DNA from: Clostridia bacterium
GTDB taxonomy: Bacteria; Bacillota; Clostridia; Oscillospirales; CAG-382
Assembly (NCBI GenBank): GCA_017501055.1
Contig: JAFVXP010000125.1
Location: 1-8,880, forward strand
Length of the DNA: 8,880 nucleotides
Reading direction: 5' to 3'
The notes beneath the pieces were generated by a model. That model was not told where the DNA came from. It saw only the letters and a list, made by a program, of their open reading frames with translations, and searched no databases. The position numbers and the translations under genes are program-made. This document shows, one piece after another, positions 1 to 6,849 of the stretch. Position 1 is the first letter of the stretch. Each line of letters begins with the position of its first letter.

Positions 1-1006
1 CATCAAATTCCGTAACCGTTGCAAGGAAGGGTCTGTCTGCGATATATTCGTTTGCATCAACGACGTTTGCATCGGTTTCAGGAGAGGAATAGAAATAACC
101 CGTGCCGTATTCACGGTGGCTTACGCTTTCTGTTTCTATTCTGCAACGCTCGTCAAAATCTTTTCCTGCAAAATAATCGTCAATAGCAATACGGTAGGCA
201 TTTGTGATTGCCGCAGTATAGTATGCACTCTTCATTCTGCCTTCAATTTTGAAGGAATCTATACCTGCATCGACAAGATCCCCGATATGCTCTATCATTC
301 GCATATCACGGGAAGAAAATACGTAAGTACCACGCTCGTCCTGCTCTGCATAGAGATTTTCCGAGCGTTTTTCTTCGCGGAGATAATATTTCCAACGGCA
401 GGGCTGAGCGCATTGACCGTTGTTTGCGTTGCGGTTCATAAAATAGTTTGAAAGCAGACACCTTCCCGAATAGGAAACGCACATCGCACCGTGTACGAAG
501 CATTCAAGCTCTACGTTTTGGGGAATATTCTGTCTGATAAGCTTGATTTCTTCAAGAGAAAGCTCTCTTGCGAGAACGACCCTTGAAACACCGCATCTGT
601 TCCAAAACTTAATTGCGGCGGAATTTACCGTTGAAGCTTGGGTGGAAAGATGAATCTCTGCTTCGGGGATAGCATCTTTAATAATATCCATAACGCCCGG
701 GTCGCTTATAATGAATGCGTCGGGAGTTACTTTTGAAAGAAGCTTTGCATATTCGGAAAGCGATTGAAGCTCGGTATCACGGGGCATTGTGTTCAAGGTA
801 AGATAGACCTTTGAATTGCGGTCGTGCGCATAATCAAGCGCCTCGCTCAATTCGTCAAGAGTCAAATTACCTGCCGATGCACGCATACCGAACCTGTCAA
901 GCGCACAATAGACTGCGTCTGCGCCGTAGTTGACGGCATATTTAAGCTTTTCAAGGTTTCCCGCAGGGGAAAGAAGCTCCGGCTTTTTTACGATCTTATC
1001 CTTCAT
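1..1006 (-). CDS. Peptidase U32 family protein (TrhP/YrrO-like), 3' end outside window
   Basis: This is the N-terminal 335 residues of a U32-family protein; the reading frame stays open to the left edge, so the C-terminus is missing. Residues 168-186 fit the full U32 signature E-x-F-x2-G-[SA]-[LIVM]-C-x4-G-x-C-x-[LIVM]-S. The N-terminus (PELLSPAGNLEKLKYAV, then GADAVY) is the usual family opening. Cysteines 176, 183, 199 and 203 are candidate Fe-S ligands; related U32 proteins (UbiU/UbiV, TrhP, RlhA) use conserved Cys for a 4Fe-4S cluster and act in prephenate-dependent RNA hydroxylation or ubiquinone synthesis rather than proteolysis. The start at 1006 is chosen because residues 8 onward match the family N-terminus and GAGGCAGGA lies just upstream. 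The ATG lies inside the end of mltG (11-base overlap, ATGAAGGATAA), which suggests translational coupling. In Bacillus subtilis the yrrL (mltG) locus is also followed by U32 genes yrrN/yrrO, which supports a tRNA 5-hydroxyuridine role here by inference. The exact subfamily cannot be fixed without the C-terminus. Confidence 0.93.
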   Translation of the reverse strand, partial: MKDKIVKKPELLSPAGNLEKLKYAVNYGADAVYCALDRFGMRASAGNLTLDELSEALDYAHDRNSKVYLTLNTMPRDTELQSLSEYAKLLSKVTPDAFIISDPGVMDIIKDAIPEAEIHLSTQASTVNSAAIKFWNRCGVSRVVLARELSLEEIKLIRQNIPQNVELECFVHGAMCVSYSGRCLLSNYFMNRNANNGQCAQPCRWKYYLREEKRSENLYAEQDERGTYVFSSRDMRMIEHIGDLVDAGIDSFKIEGRMKSAYYTAAITNAYRIAIDDYFAGKDFDERCRIETESVSHREYGTGYFYSSPETDANVVDANEYIADRPFLATVTEFD

Positions 1007-2648
1007 ATTTTCCTGCCTCGATAGCGGCGTTGTCCTTCTTGACCTGTTCCTTGTTCGTTGCGTGACCCGATTTTGTGGAGGCATAATAGGTCTTGCCCGC
1101 ATCGTTGGAAACAAAGAAATATGCATTTATCTTGCTTCCGCTTGAACTTGTAGGTGCAGTCGGGAATATGGTTGCCGTGAGTGCGTCAAGACCGGGATTG
1201 CTTATCGCTCCGGGAGGCAAGCCGTTGTAAAGATAGGTATTGTATCTTGTGTCGTAGCTGATGTCGATCTGAGAAGAATCGGTTATACGCTCGGGAAGAG
1301 CATATTGTATAGTAGCGTCACTTTCAAGCTTGGGGAAGGAGGAGGAATGGGAAAGACGGTTGTGGAAAACGTAGGAGATGAAATAGAAGTCCTCTGCCGT
1401 ACCGCCTTCGCTTTGAACCATAGAGGCAAGCACCACGATATCGTCGAAGGTCATTCCGTATTCTTCCATAACCATATCACGGTGGCTTTCGCCGTTTGCG
1501 TTCTTTGTATTAAATTCCTTCCAGAACTTGTTGTTGAAAGCGTTAAGCATTTTGTTTATAACCAAAACTTCGCTTTCTGTGGTGTAAAATTCGTACGTGT
1601 CGGGATAGAGATAGCCCTCAAGACGGTATTTTCTGTGTTCCGAATAACCCGTCTCGCCGAGAAGCTGGACAAATTCCCATTTGTAGGGATATTCGTTTAT
1701 CGCTTCGATATATTTATCACGCTCGCCGATACCGTTTTCCAAGAGAAGGTCGATAATCTGGTCTACGGTATAGCCTTCGGGGATAGTAACACGCTTAATC
1801 TCACGGTTTGCGTATTTGGACGTGAGTGCGGTTATTATCTGTGAGTAGTTATAGTCGAAATTAAGAGTATGCTCGCCTGGGATATATTCGGTCTTTTCGC
1901 TGTCCTCGTCGCTTCCACGGTAGTTCATATAAAGCTTATATACCCAACCGTATTCGATAATACCTTCGTCCTGAAGCATTTTTGCGACTTCTTCGTCGGT
2001 CACGCCTTCTTCAAGAGTTATTGTAACCTCTTTAGAATCTGTAACCAAGGCAAAAACGTCGTTGCCGATGGTGATTATATAATAAGAAAGATATGCGGAA
2101 ACGATGACAACGGTAAGGATATATATAAGCGCCTTCGGGAGAAAGCTTATACGGCTTATAACGTTGCCGACCTTGTCAAGCTTGCTTTCTTCTTCCTCGA
2201 CCTCTTCTTCTGTTTCTGCTTCGGGAAGGGGAATGTTTTCATAATCCTCTGCAGAGGAGAAATGGCTTGAAATTACAGAAGGTTCTTCAATAACCTCTTC
2301 TTTTTCGGGAACAGGCTCCGGCTTGGGCGCAGGCGCAGGCTCGTTTACAGGCTTTTGCACCGGCGTGGGTATCGGTGCAGGAGTCGGCGCAGTTTCTGCC
2401 TTTGGCTTGTCGCTCAAATGGTCGAATATAGAAACGGGAATCTCGCCGTCGCCGTAATAAACGGCGTTGCGTTCCTGCTTATATTCGGGAGCAGGCTCGT
2501 TTTTGGAAAGTATTTCCAATATTTCGTCAACGTGGCTGTCGATTTCTTGACGGTCCTTGCTGACCTTTTGCTCGGGTGTGTCGCTGTTAAGCTCGTTAAG
2601 CATATCAAAAAGCTCGTCAGCACGGCTTTTTCCATTGTTGTCTGCCAT
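996..2648 (-). CDS. mltG: Endolytic murein transglycosylase MltG (YceG family)
   Basis: MltG cleaves nascent glycan strands at the membrane and is thought to set strand length during peptidoglycan polymerisation. The 550-residue protein has a long cytoplasmic N-terminus (about 1-168), acidic and rich in Pro/Ala/Glu (P-rich about 84-115), then one membrane segment (about 169-191), then an extracellular part. The latter has a LysM-like portion (about 205-300) and the catalytic YceG domain. Visible family motifs are EGYLYPDTYEF (344-354), LASMVQSEGG (407-416), where Glu414 aligns with the E. coli catalytic Glu218, LESDATIQYAL (441-451), LPPGAISNPG (477-486) and the C-terminal H529/N532 region. 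It is longer than E. coli MltG (about 340 residues) because of the cytoplasmic extension, which is common in Firmicutes. There is no signal peptide; it is a type II membrane protein. The start at 2648 is supported by an AAAGGAGGT site seven bases upstream. It lies 19 bases after the CPBP protease gene and overlaps the U32 gene, so it sits inside one operon. Confidence 0.95.
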   Translation of the reverse strand: MADNNGKSRADELFDMLNELNSDTPEQKVSKDRQEIDSHVDEILEILSKNEPAPEYKQERNAVYYGDGEIPVSIFDHLSDKPKAETAPTPAPIPTPVQKPVNEPAPAPKPEPVPEKEEVIEEPSVISSHFSSAEDYENIPLPEAETEEEVEEEESKLDKVGNVISRISFLPKALIYILTVVIVSAYLSYYIITIGNDVFALVTDSKEVTITLEEGVTDEEVAKMLQDEGIIEYGWVYKLYMNYRGSDEDSEKTEYIPGEHTLNFDYNYSQIITALTSKYANREIKRVTIPEGYTVDQIIDLLLENGIGERDKYIEAINEYPYKWEFVQLLGETGYSEHRKYRLEGYLYPDTYEFYTTESEVLVINKMLNAFNNKFWKEFNTKNANGESHRDMVMEEYGMTFDDIVVLASMVQSEGGTAEDFYFISYVFHNRLSHSSSFPKLESDATIQYALPERITDSSQIDISYDTRYNTYLYNGLPPGAISNPGLDALTATIFPTAPTSSSGSKINAYFFVSNDAGKTYYASTKSGHATNKEQVKKDNAAIEAGKYEG

Positions 2649-2655
2649 AAGAAAT

Positions 2656-2664
2656 ACCTCCTTT
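2656..2664 (-). promoter_or_regulatory. Ribosome-binding site of mltG
   Basis: AAAGGAGGT reads on the minus strand seven bases before the mltG ATG. It fills most of the 19-base gap after the CPBP gene stop (TAG at 2670-2668). It fixes the start at 2648 and shows that mltG is translated independently although it is cotranscribed. Confidence 0.85.
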
Positions 2665-2667
2665 GTC

Positions 2668-3579
2668 CTAAAATACAGTTACGAGAACAAAAACTATGAT
2701 AAGTAAGATAAACGTCGGGGATAGGAACAGCTTTGTAATATTGCCGATGCTTTTCGGGGGAATTGCCTCTTCCTGCGGTCTTTCGGAATAGAAATAACAC
2801 ATATTTTCAATCTTGGAAAGCAAAAGCAAGAGGGAAACACCCGTCAATACCACAAGCACAAATCCGATGAAATATGCGCCGTTCTTAACGACGGTTATTC
2901 GTAGGAATGCGTCGCTTGCATAAATGCTAAGCGTGTTGCTTAAAAGATGTATTGCGATAGAGGGCAATATCGATTTTGTCATTGCGGCGCAGAAGCCAAG
3001 CAAAAGCCCCGAGAAAAGATATACAAAAAAGCTTTCAACTGAGAAATGGAGCATTGCAAAGCAGAGTGCCGAGATTATAACTGCGTTTGCCGTTCCGTAT
3101 TTTCTGTATTCGTTAAAGATGATTCCTCTGAAAAGGAATTCCTCGCATATCGCAGGAATGATTATAAGCGAAAGGATAATTTCAAGATGAGAAAATCCGT
3201 CCTGGCTGCCCGAAAAATCGCTGTAATAATTCGTGATAGCGGCAACCGAACCGCCGTTTACAAAATAGAAAAACTTAATAAGAAGTGTTCCGCAGATGAA
3301 AAACAGTGCGGAGAACAAAACGAAAATAATATCGGGTGCTCTGTTCGAAACAAGATACATAGGACTTTCAAGCTTACGTCCCTTTAAGAGATAATATACG
3401 ATAGAGGGAAGCGCAAGAACAACAAGCTGGATAACCCCGATAGCGACGAAAATGTTCGTTTCGCTGTTCAGCGAGGTCAACGACCTTGTCGAAACCTGCA
3501 TTGCGGTTATAACGAAGATAACAAGCAAAGGTGCGGTGATATACGGTAATTTAAGTTTGTCTTTTATCTTAGAAAGCAT
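2668..3579 (-). CDS. CPBP family intramembrane glutamic endopeptidase (CAAX/Abi type)
   Basis: A 303-residue, very hydrophobic protein with about eight predicted membrane segments (for example 11-30, 44-66, 84-108, 164-180, 184-200, 236-256, 286-303, judged by eye). It carries the three CPBP active-site motifs in order: EEFLFR (146-151, the EExxxR motif), His178 in MLHFS, and HLLSN (211-215, the HxxxN motif). The presumed catalytic residues Glu146/147, Arg151, His178, His211 and Asn215 are all present, so an active membrane protease is expected. Family members process prenylated proteins in eukaryotes and act in bacteriocin maturation or immunity and signalling in bacteria; the substrate here is unknown and nothing nearby looks like a bacteriocin. 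The start at 3579 is preceded by AAAGGAG with a seven-base spacer. It lies 33 bases after the DJ-1 family gene and 19 bases before mltG. The link to cell-wall genes could be meaningful or simply cotranscription. Confidence 0.9.
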   Translation of the reverse strand: MLSKIKDKLKLPYITAPLLVIFVITAMQVSTRSLTSLNSETNIFVAIGVIQLVVLALPSIVYYLLKGRKLESPMYLVSNRAPDIIFVLFSALFFICGTLLIKFFYFVNGGSVAAITNYYSDFSGSQDGFSHLEIILSLIIIPAICEEFLFRGIIFNEYRKYGTANAVIISALCFAMLHFSVESFFVYLFSGLLLGFCAAMTKSILPSIAIHLLSNTLSIYASDAFLRITVVKNGAYFIGFVLVVLTGVSLLLLLSKIENMCYFYSERPQEEAIPPKSIGNITKLFLSPTFILLIIVFVLVTVF

Positions 3580-3612
3580 ATCCTCGCTCCTTTCCTGAAT
3601 TTCTTTTGTGTC

Positions 3613-4161
3613 TTATGCGAATCTTGTCTGAGCTTGAAGCTCTGTAACCTTGTCAGCACCAAAAAGTACTTCTACAAGCTTAAATCCGAATTCGAAAGCA
3701 ACGCCCATGCCTTCCGCCGTGATGAAGATATCGTCGTGCTCGACCTGCTTACCCGTGATGTTCGCAGATTGCATACTTTCTTCAAAACCGGGATATACAG
3801 CGGCATTTCTTCCTTCAAGAAGGCCCATATTGCCGAGAATCGAGGGAGCTGCACATATCGCCGCAATGATAATACCCTTGCTTGCGGCATATTCGATAAG
3901 AGAAACAACCTGGGGATTCTCACCCAAAAGCTCGGTACCCAACGCACCGCCGGGGAGAACAAGACAGTCCATTTCTTCCTTGCGAAGCTCTTCAAGCGTT
4001 ATATCCGCCGCAACAGCAATATCGTGTGCGCCGGAAACCGAAAGCTCGCCTTCCGTGGAGACCAAGGTTACGTTTGCGCCTGCACGCTTAAGCAGGTCTG
4101 CAGGAACGATAGCCTCTGTTTCTTCAAATCCTTTTGCAAGGAGCATAACTACGTTTGCCAT
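3613..4161 (-). CDS. DJ-1/PfpI family protein
   Basis: A 182-residue single-domain protein, the usual length for the DJ-1/YajL/ThiJ group. It aligns along its whole length with human DJ-1. The opening MANVVMLLAKGFEETE carries Glu16, matching DJ-1 Glu18. VLPGG (68-72) marks the oxyanion region. AAICAAPSIL (100-109) is the nucleophile elbow with Cys103, matching DJ-1 Cys106. The C-terminal AEGMGVAFEFGFKLVE (149-164) is also typical. The position of DJ-1 His126 appears to be Tyr123 (VYPGFE). Family members act as protein chaperones, stress sensors or glyoxalase III/deglycase enzymes; which applies here cannot be read from sequence, and the older ThiJ thiamine annotation is unsupported. AAAGGAAA lies upstream of the ATG. 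The tmk stop is only 17 bases upstream, so it is cotranscribed with tmk. It is not a PfpI protease in the strict sense. Confidence 0.9.
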   Translation of the reverse strand: MANVVMLLAKGFEETEAIVPADLLKRAGANVTLVSTEGELSVSGAHDIAVAADITLEELRKEEMDCLVLPGGALGTELLGENPQVVSLIEYAASKGIIIAAICAAPSILGNMGLLEGRNAAVYPGFEESMQSANITGKQVEHDDIFITAEGMGVAFEFGFKLVEVLFGADKVTELQAQTRFA

Positions 4162-4178
4162 TATAATTTCCTTTCGGC

Positions 4179-4859
4179 TCAGAGAGAAAGTTCGGGAATA
4201 ATATCTCTGAGTTTTTCGATGATTTCTTTGTGTATTTCTTCACGAGAACGCATCTCGCCGTTTTTGTCACAGTCAATTTTTATCCAGCCAAGCTTTTCTG
4301 CGGAATAGAGAGCAGCCTTATAGCTGTTTTCAAGATGTGCCTTGTTGCTTTCGTGAATATCCTTTTCTGCGCCCGTTTCATCACATCTGTGCTGGATCAT
4401 CTTTTGTGATATTTCGGGAGGCAGGCAGAGATAAACTACCGCATCGGGCTTGGGCACACCAAGCTTGTTGTATTCATAATCGGTAAGCCAATTGAGGAAA
4501 GAATCGTATTCGCTTTCATCAAGCTTTGAAAGCTGATGAACCGCATTAGCCGAGGTATAGCGGTTTGCAAGAATTATTGCGCCGTCGTCGTAATCCTTTT
4601 TCCAATCGAGCATATACGAGCAAAATCTGTCTGCACCGAAGAAGCTCGAAGCGGCAAAAGCATTCACGGCTTCGGGGTCGTCACCGAAACGGCCCTTGAG
4701 GTACATATTAACGTGTGCCGAATATTCGCTGTCGTAGGTGGGGAAGGAAAGATACCTGTACGGGATCCCCTTTTCGGCGAGCAGGTCCTTTAACATTTCG
4801 GTCTGTGTCATCTTGCCCGAAGCATCAAGCCCGTCGATAGCAATAAGCCGTTTTTTCAC
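4179..4859 (-). CDS. tmk: Thymidylate kinase (dTMP kinase), clostridial type, GTG start
   Basis: Predicted to phosphorylate dTMP to dTDP with ATP in dTTP synthesis (cytoplasm). The 226-residue protein starts MKKRLIAIDGLDASGK, a P-loop (10-18) with the NMP-kinase layout. Other features are GADR (75-78), matching the conserved DR/phosphate-binding region, NRYTSANAVHQ (99-109), in place of the usual DRY, and KPDAVVYLCLP (137-147) before a lid region with EKDIHE (165-170). The Walker A residue after Lys16 is Met17, not Ser/Thr (G-x4-G-K-M-T), although Thr18 follows. I take this as a lineage variant rather than a defect because the rest of the fold is intact; a related deoxynucleoside monophosphate kinase activity is an alternative. 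The GTG at 4859-4857 is chosen because AAGGAGGTT precedes it with a seven-base spacer from GGAGG and because the protein begins at the P-loop strand. It is the first gene of a five-gene run with an upstream promoter at 4918-4946. Confidence 0.86.
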   Translation of the reverse strand: MKKRLIAIDGLDASGKMTQTEMLKDLLAEKGIPYRYLSFPTYDSEYSAHVNMYLKGRFGDDPEAVNAFAASSFFGADRFCSYMLDWKKDYDDGAIILANRYTSANAVHQLSKLDESEYDSFLNWLTDYEYNKLGVPKPDAVVYLCLPPEISQKMIQHRCDETGAEKDIHESNKAHLENSYKAALYSAEKLGWIKIDCDKNGEMRSREEIHKEIIEKLRDIIPELSL

Positions 4860-4864
4860 CGTGC

Positions 4865-4873
4865 AACCTCCTT
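4865..4873 (-). promoter_or_regulatory. Ribosome-binding site supporting a GTG start for tmk
   Basis: AAGGAGGTT on the minus strand, with GGAGG seven bases before GTG. This is nearly a full anti-Shine-Dalgarno match. It decides that translation starts at GTG 4859 rather than at an internal ATG such as Met17, which lies in the P-loop and would remove it. Confidence 0.85.
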
Positions 4874-4917
4874 CTGCCCATAAAAGGGTATAGTTATCGA
4901 TTCTTTATCAATTTAAT

Positions 4918-4946
4918 AATATAACACAATTATTATAAAAAATCAA
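4918..4946 (-). promoter_or_regulatory. Extended -10 promoter of the tmk-DJ1-CPBP-mltG-U32 operon
   Basis: On the minus strand the -35 box TTGATT (4946-4941) and the -10 box TATATT (4923-4918) are separated by exactly 17 bases. TGT directly precedes the -10, giving an extended -10. The expected transcript starts near 4911, leaving a leader of about 50 bases. The surroundings are AT-rich. No riboswitch or operator was recognised in the short leader. Confidence 0.78.
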
Positions 4947-4970
4947 GGGAATTACAACATATATATTATA

Positions 4971-4989
4971 TTCCAAGCGTTATTTGGAA
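4971..4989. repeat. Small inverted repeat upstream of the tmk promoter
   Basis: TTCCAA at 4971-4976 and TTGGAA at 4984-4989 form a six-base inverted repeat with a seven-base gap, about 25 bases upstream of the -35 box of the tmk promoter. It could be a weak operator or regulator site, but such short repeats are common in AT-rich DNA. Confidence 0.3.
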
Positions 4990-4992
4990 ATA

Positions 4993-5028
4993 AAAAACTC
5001 ATCGAGCATATAAACTCGATGAGTTTTT
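4993..5028 (-). terminator. Rho-independent terminator of the flavodiiron gene
   Basis: A nine-base GC-containing stem (CTCATCGAG at 4998-5006 with CTCGATGAG at 5015-5023) has an eight-base loop and is flanked by A-runs and T-runs. The T-run follows the stem on the minus strand, about ten bases after the flavodiiron stop codon. Because an A-run and T-run flank the two arms it could also act from the other strand, but no plus-strand gene reaches it. Confidence 0.9.
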
Positions 5029-5036
5029 GTGATAAA

Positions 5037-6824
5037 TCATTCAATCTCTTCAAAATCGTCTGCGCCGTGCTTGCAGAGGGGGCAGATGAAATCTTCGGGG
5101 AGGGTGTCGCCTTCATAGACGTAACCGCAGATCTTACAGACAAAGCCTTTTTTGCCCTCGGTTTCGGGCTTCGGCTTGACGTTTTCCTGATAATAGGTAT
5201 ACGTCATCGTTTCTCTTTGAGAAATCACACGTGATTCGGTTATCGAGCAGATAAACATACCGTGGGTCTCAAGGTCGACATATTGCTCAACCTTGAGCGA
5301 CATAAATGAATTTATATATCTCGGAAGGAAGACGAGTCCGTTATCCGAACGGAGAGGCTCGCATTCTGCAAATTTATCAACGTTTCTTCCGCTTTCGAAT
5401 CCGAATTTTTCGAATACCGAGAAGGGAGCTTCGGTGGAAAGACAGTTGATATTCATTATTCCGGTTTGTTTGATTATATGGTGAGAATAGTTGGCTTTAT
5501 TTATTGTAACGGCGATTCTGTTGGGGGTATTCGTTACCTGCGTAACGGTGTTTACGATAGCGCCGTTGTCCTTTTTGCCGTCGTTCGAGGTGACAACGTA
5601 AAGTCCGTAACCGATCTTGAACAGTGCAGACATATCGTTTTTGTTGGCAGTTGAATCCTGCTGCGCAAGGTAATCCGTGCAAAGCTCTTTTGCAAGCGCA
5701 TCAAGCTGACCGAGGCTTTCATCGTTGAGAGCAGACATGATTTTTACCGAATTCTCGGCGAAATTCAGATTTTTGCTTTTCGCAAGCATTTCTCTCATAA
5801 CCTTTGCGGCGAGAGGTGCCCAGCTTCCGTTTTCGACAAAAGCAACGGTGCGGTTAGAGAAATTACGTTCGGTAAGATGGTCGATGAATTCTCGCATAAA
5901 GGGGAATATACCTGCGTTGTAGGTCGTCGTTGCAAGAACGATCTTGCTGTAACGGAAAGCGTCCTCGACTGCTTCTGCCATATCGCAACGTGCAAGGTCG
6001 TTGACAACGACCTTCGGCGCACCGTTTTGCTTAAGTTTTTCAGCAAGCTGAAGAACAGCCTTTTTCGTGTTGCCGTAAACCGAAGTGTAGGCAATAACTA
6101 TACCTTCTTCCTCGGGTTGGTAGCCGGACCAGGTGGCGTAAAGGTCGATATAATATCCAAGGTTTTCTTTGAGAACAGGACCGTGGAGAGGGCATATCGT
6201 TTGAATATCAAGCATTGCGGCCTTTTTAAGCAGACGCTGAACCTGATCGCCGTATTTTCCGACGATGCCGATATAGTAGCGTCTTGCCTCGCAAGCCCAA
6301 TCCTCTTCAACGTCAAGTGCGCCGAATTTTCCAAACCCGTCTGCAGAGAAAAGAACTTTGTCAAAGCTGTCGTAGGTTACTATAACCTCGGGCCAATGCA
6401 CCATAGGTGCGGTAACGAAGGTGAGTGTATGCCTGCCCAACGAGAGGGTATCTCCCTCGCCGACAACGATCTGTTTTTCGGGAAAATCGGTGCCGAAGAA
6501 GTTTTTCATCATTGCAAAAGCCTTTGCAGAGGAAACGATTTTTGCCTCGGGGTAGACCTTCGTGAAGTTCATAATATTAGCAGAATGGTCGGGCTCCATG
6601 TGTTGTACGACAAGGTAGTCGGGAGTTCTTCCGTCGAGTGCGTTCTGGAGATTATCAAGCCATTCGTGGGTGAAATTTATGTCGACGGTATCCATAATTG
6701 CAATTTTTTCATCGATTATCGCATAGGAGTTATATGCCATTCCGTTCGGAACGATATATTGTCCTTCGAAAAGGTCAACGTTATGGTCGTTAACGCCGAT
6801 ATATTTAATGTCCTTCGTAATCAT
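5037..6824 (-). CDS. Multidomain flavodiiron protein: FDP core, flavin reductase and short rubredoxin
   Basis: Predicted cytoplasmic O2 (or NO) reductase protecting an anaerobe. The 595-residue protein has four modules. A beta-lactamase-like diiron domain (about 1-240) has ligands His75, Glu77, Asp79 (QHMEPDHS), His143, Asp162 and His214. A flavodoxin domain (about 243-385) has an FMN loop TSVYGNTKK (247-255). A flavin reductase domain spans about 398-545. A C-terminal rubredoxin (about 560-595) has CKIC (563/566) and CPLC (581/584), only 14 residues apart instead of about 29, so it is a short rubredoxin. The layout equals Moorella FprA fused to Hrb, the flavin reductase-rubredoxin protein that feeds FprA from NADH, so one chain should carry electrons from NAD(P)H to the diiron site (inference). 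The start is ATG 6824, with CGGAGG five bases upstream. A longer in-frame start at 6878 is rejected: it would lie at the promoter -35 and adds 18 Lys/Asn-rich residues without family match. It forms its own transcription unit. Confidence 0.93.
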   Translation of the reverse strand: MITKDIKYIGVNDHNVDLFEGQYIVPNGMAYNSYAIIDEKIAIMDTVDINFTHEWLDNLQNALDGRTPDYLVVQHMEPDHSANIMNFTKVYPEAKIVSSAKAFAMMKNFFGTDFPEKQIVVGEGDTLSLGRHTLTFVTAPMVHWPEVIVTYDSFDKVLFSADGFGKFGALDVEEDWACEARRYYIGIVGKYGDQVQRLLKKAAMLDIQTICPLHGPVLKENLGYYIDLYATWSGYQPEEEGIVIAYTSVYGNTKKAVLQLAEKLKQNGAPKVVVNDLARCDMAEAVEDAFRYSKIVLATTTYNAGIFPFMREFIDHLTERNFSNRTVAFVENGSWAPLAAKVMREMLAKSKNLNFAENSVKIMSALNDESLGQLDALAKELCTDYLAQQDSTANKNDMSALFKIGYGLYVVTSNDGKKDNGAIVNTVTQVTNTPNRIAVTINKANYSHHIIKQTGIMNINCLSTEAPFSVFEKFGFESGRNVDKFAECEPLRSDNGLVFLPRYINSFMSLKVEQYVDLETHGMFICSITESRVISQRETMTYTYYQENVKPKPETEGKKGFVCKICGYVYEGDTLPEDFICPLCKHGADDFEEIE

Positions 6825-6829
6825 TTTAG

Positions 6830-6835
6830 CCTCCG
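6830..6835 (-). promoter_or_regulatory. Ribosome-binding site deciding the flavodiiron start
   Basis: CGGAGG on the minus strand, five bases before ATG 6824. It selects this start over the in-frame ATG at 6878, which lies at the -35 box and so upstream of the expected transcription start. Confidence 0.85.
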
Positions 6836-6849
6836 ATTCATTTTTTTTG

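Noticed and set aside
1305..1844. A 179-codon plus-strand frame inside mltG
   Set aside because: It is antisense to the conserved catalytic domain of MltG and shows no independent evidence.
2668..3579. CPBP protease as a bacteriocin immunity or phage-abortive (Abi) gene
   Set aside because: No bacteriocin precursor, export gene or defence gene lies nearby; the context is housekeeping.
3634..4308. A 224-codon plus-strand frame opposite the DJ-1 family gene and tmk
   Set aside because: It is antisense to two well-supported genes, with no family motifs and Cys/Arg-rich composition typical of shadow frames.
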